Positions 63,048 to 64,000 of a stretch of 64,000 bases of DNA are shown here, piece by piece (positions within the stretch are counted from its first letter, which is position 1; each line of letters opens with the position of its first letter). The notes beneath the pieces are model-generated. The model worked only from the letters and a program-made list of their open reading frames with translations, was not told where the DNA came from and made no database searches. The translations under genes and the position numbers were made by a program. Source of the stretch: an uncultured Saprospiraceae bacterium (GTDB lineage Bacteria > Bacteroidota > Bacteroidia > Chitinophagales > Saprospiraceae); assembly GCA_937981555.1 (NCBI GenBank), contig CALJOK010000059.1, forward strand, positions 1 through 64,000, written 5' to 3'.

Positions 63048-64000
63048 ATGAAATCGTATTCCTTACAAGAGTTAAACGAACATCTAAGAAGGGTCGTGGC
63101 ATTGAATGCTCAGGATGCCTTGTGGGTGCGTTGTGAAATTGCTCAGTTGAATGAGTCGAGGGGACATTACTTTATGGAATTGGTGGAAAAGGAAGAAACG
63201 ATTACCGCAAAGGCGAGTGCTATTCTTTGGATGCGATCCTACAATAAACTATTGCGAGAACATGGTCGCGGAATTCGAAAAGTTTTGAAGGAAGGAATGG
63301 AGGTCATGCTAAAACTAAAAATTGAATTTCATGAAGTGTATGGAATGCAATATTATGTGGAGGACATCGATACTAGTTTTACGTTGGGGAAACTGGCTTT
63401 ACGAAAACAAGCAATTTTAGAAGCATTTGAAAAGGAAGGTTTGTTAGGGAAAAATACCGAAGTGCCCTTGCCAACGGTATTGCAAAAAATAGCCATCATC
63501 TCTTCTGAAAATGCAGCGGGATATCAAGACTATCTAAAACAATTAGAAGAGAATGTTTTTGGTTATCAAGTTGATAATCGGATGTTTGCTGCAGCCATGC
63601 AAGGAATAAATGTCGAAGAAGAAATCCTTTTTCAACTCAATAGAATAAAAAAACAAAAAGATAAATTTGACGCAGTCGTTATCATTCGAGGAGGAGGAGC
63701 TAAGTTAGATTTGATGGCTTTTGATAATGAAAAGATTAGTCGAGTGGTGGCAGATTTTCCATTGCCAGTTCTGACTGGAATCGGTCATGATATTGATGAA
63801 TCTATTTTGGATCGAGTAGCACACACAACCTTGAAAACACCAACTGCAGCCGCAGACTTTATCATCAATCATAATTTATTTTTTGAAAATAGAATAATGC
63901 AAATGGGCTCTGAACTCAGTTTTCTCGCCCAGGAAAAAATTCAAGAACAAATATTTGTTTTGCAAAATATCGAACAAACTTTGCAATGGCAAACAGAAAT
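63048..64000 (+). CDS. xseA: Exodeoxyribonuclease VII large subunit XseA (partial, 3' end off the right edge)
   Basis: The frame opens with an ATG at 63048 (MKSYSLQELNEHLRR) and continues past the window. The N-terminal OB fold contains ALWVRCEIAQLNESRGHYFM and EGMEVMLKLKIEFHEVYGM. The catalytic domain includes PTVLQKIAIISSENAAGYQD, then VVIIRGGGAKLDLMAFDN and GIGHDIDESILDRVAHTTLK, conserved exonuclease VII motifs. About 317 residues are visible of roughly 400-450. It degrades single-stranded DNA with XseB, not seen here. Its true stop is not available. Confidence 0.95.
   Translation, partial: MKSYSLQELNEHLRRVVALNAQDALWVRCEIAQLNESRGHYFMELVEKEETITAKASAILWMRSYNKLLREHGRGIRKVLKEGMEVMLKLKIEFHEVYGMQYYVEDIDTSFTLGKLALRKQAILEAFEKEGLLGKNTEVPLPTVLQKIAIISSENAAGYQDYLKQLEENVFGYQVDNRMFAAAMQGINVEEEILFQLNRIKKQKDKFDAVVIIRGGGAKLDLMAFDNEKISRVVADFPLPVLTGIGHDIDESILDRVAHTTLKTPTAAADFIINHNLFFENRIMQMGSELSFLAQEKIQEQIFVLQNIEQTLQWQTE

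Noticed and set aside
1-64000. tRNA or rRNA genes
   Set aside because: No T-loop or anticodon-stem patterns were noticed on reading either strand, though a dedicated scan was not possible.

Overview
The window reads as an AT-rich chromosome segment from a Bacteroidota bacterium, most likely Saprospiria-like (inference). Five encoded proteins carry or appear to carry type IX secretion (T9SS) C-terminal sorting domains. SprB-type repeats occur, the best promoters fit TTG-N(17-23)-TAnnTTTG, and classic Shine-Dalgarno sequences are rare. There are no rRNA or tRNA genes, no CRISPR array, and no transposase or integrase. None of the T9SS machinery genes I could recognise is present, only cargo.

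Region 1-6171 is one giant minus-strand gene, cut by the left edge, for a secreted thioredoxin-fold protein with about 23 Ig-like repeats of roughly 80 residues. Region 6172-10517 is an accessory stretch: an FnIII-like protein, a 950-base repeat-bearing gap without a convincing gene, a Cys-rich lipoprotein, and two small orphan genes between GC-richer palindromic spacers. Region 10518-20073 holds a beta-propeller T9SS protein and an envelope cluster (four-LysM protein, outer-membrane barrel, 1044-residue TPR protein). Region 20341-28781 holds an SGNH hydrolase, an LRR protein, an aldose-1-epimerase-like protein, a large T9SS protein and a helical protein of unknown function.

Region 28900-37800 starts with a candidate small RNA, then penicillin acylase, a T9SS endonuclease I, a radical SAM protein, a lipoprotein, ornithine aminotransferase, a fasciclin lipoprotein and a SIMPL-like protein. 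Region 37837-49044 holds a VWA protein, two co-directional orphan genes, a HI0933-type flavoprotein, a single-domain response regulator, a DUF3293 protein, YidC, a membrane-anchored DNA/RNA nuclease, a HerA/DUF853 ATPase and a thioredoxin. Region 49479-64000 holds a PD40 lipoprotein, a peptide-type ABC binding lipoprotein, LipB, a TPR protein, ParAB with a UPF0173 hydrolase, an FMN reductase, a VIT/VWA-like T9SS protein, a COG2509-type flavoprotein, a DoxX protein and the start of xseA.

Housekeeping genes (yidC, lipB, parAB, xseA, rocD) are interleaved with secreted and surface genes. Many transcription units end in long, near-perfect hairpins. The least explained signals are the structured RNA candidate at 28930-29051, two copies of a palindromic intergenic element (32326-32430 and 49352-49474), the palindromic spacers at 8976-10517, and an 11-bp tandem motif between divergent genes at 39344-39376. 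I found no clear, complete new defence or biosynthetic system.
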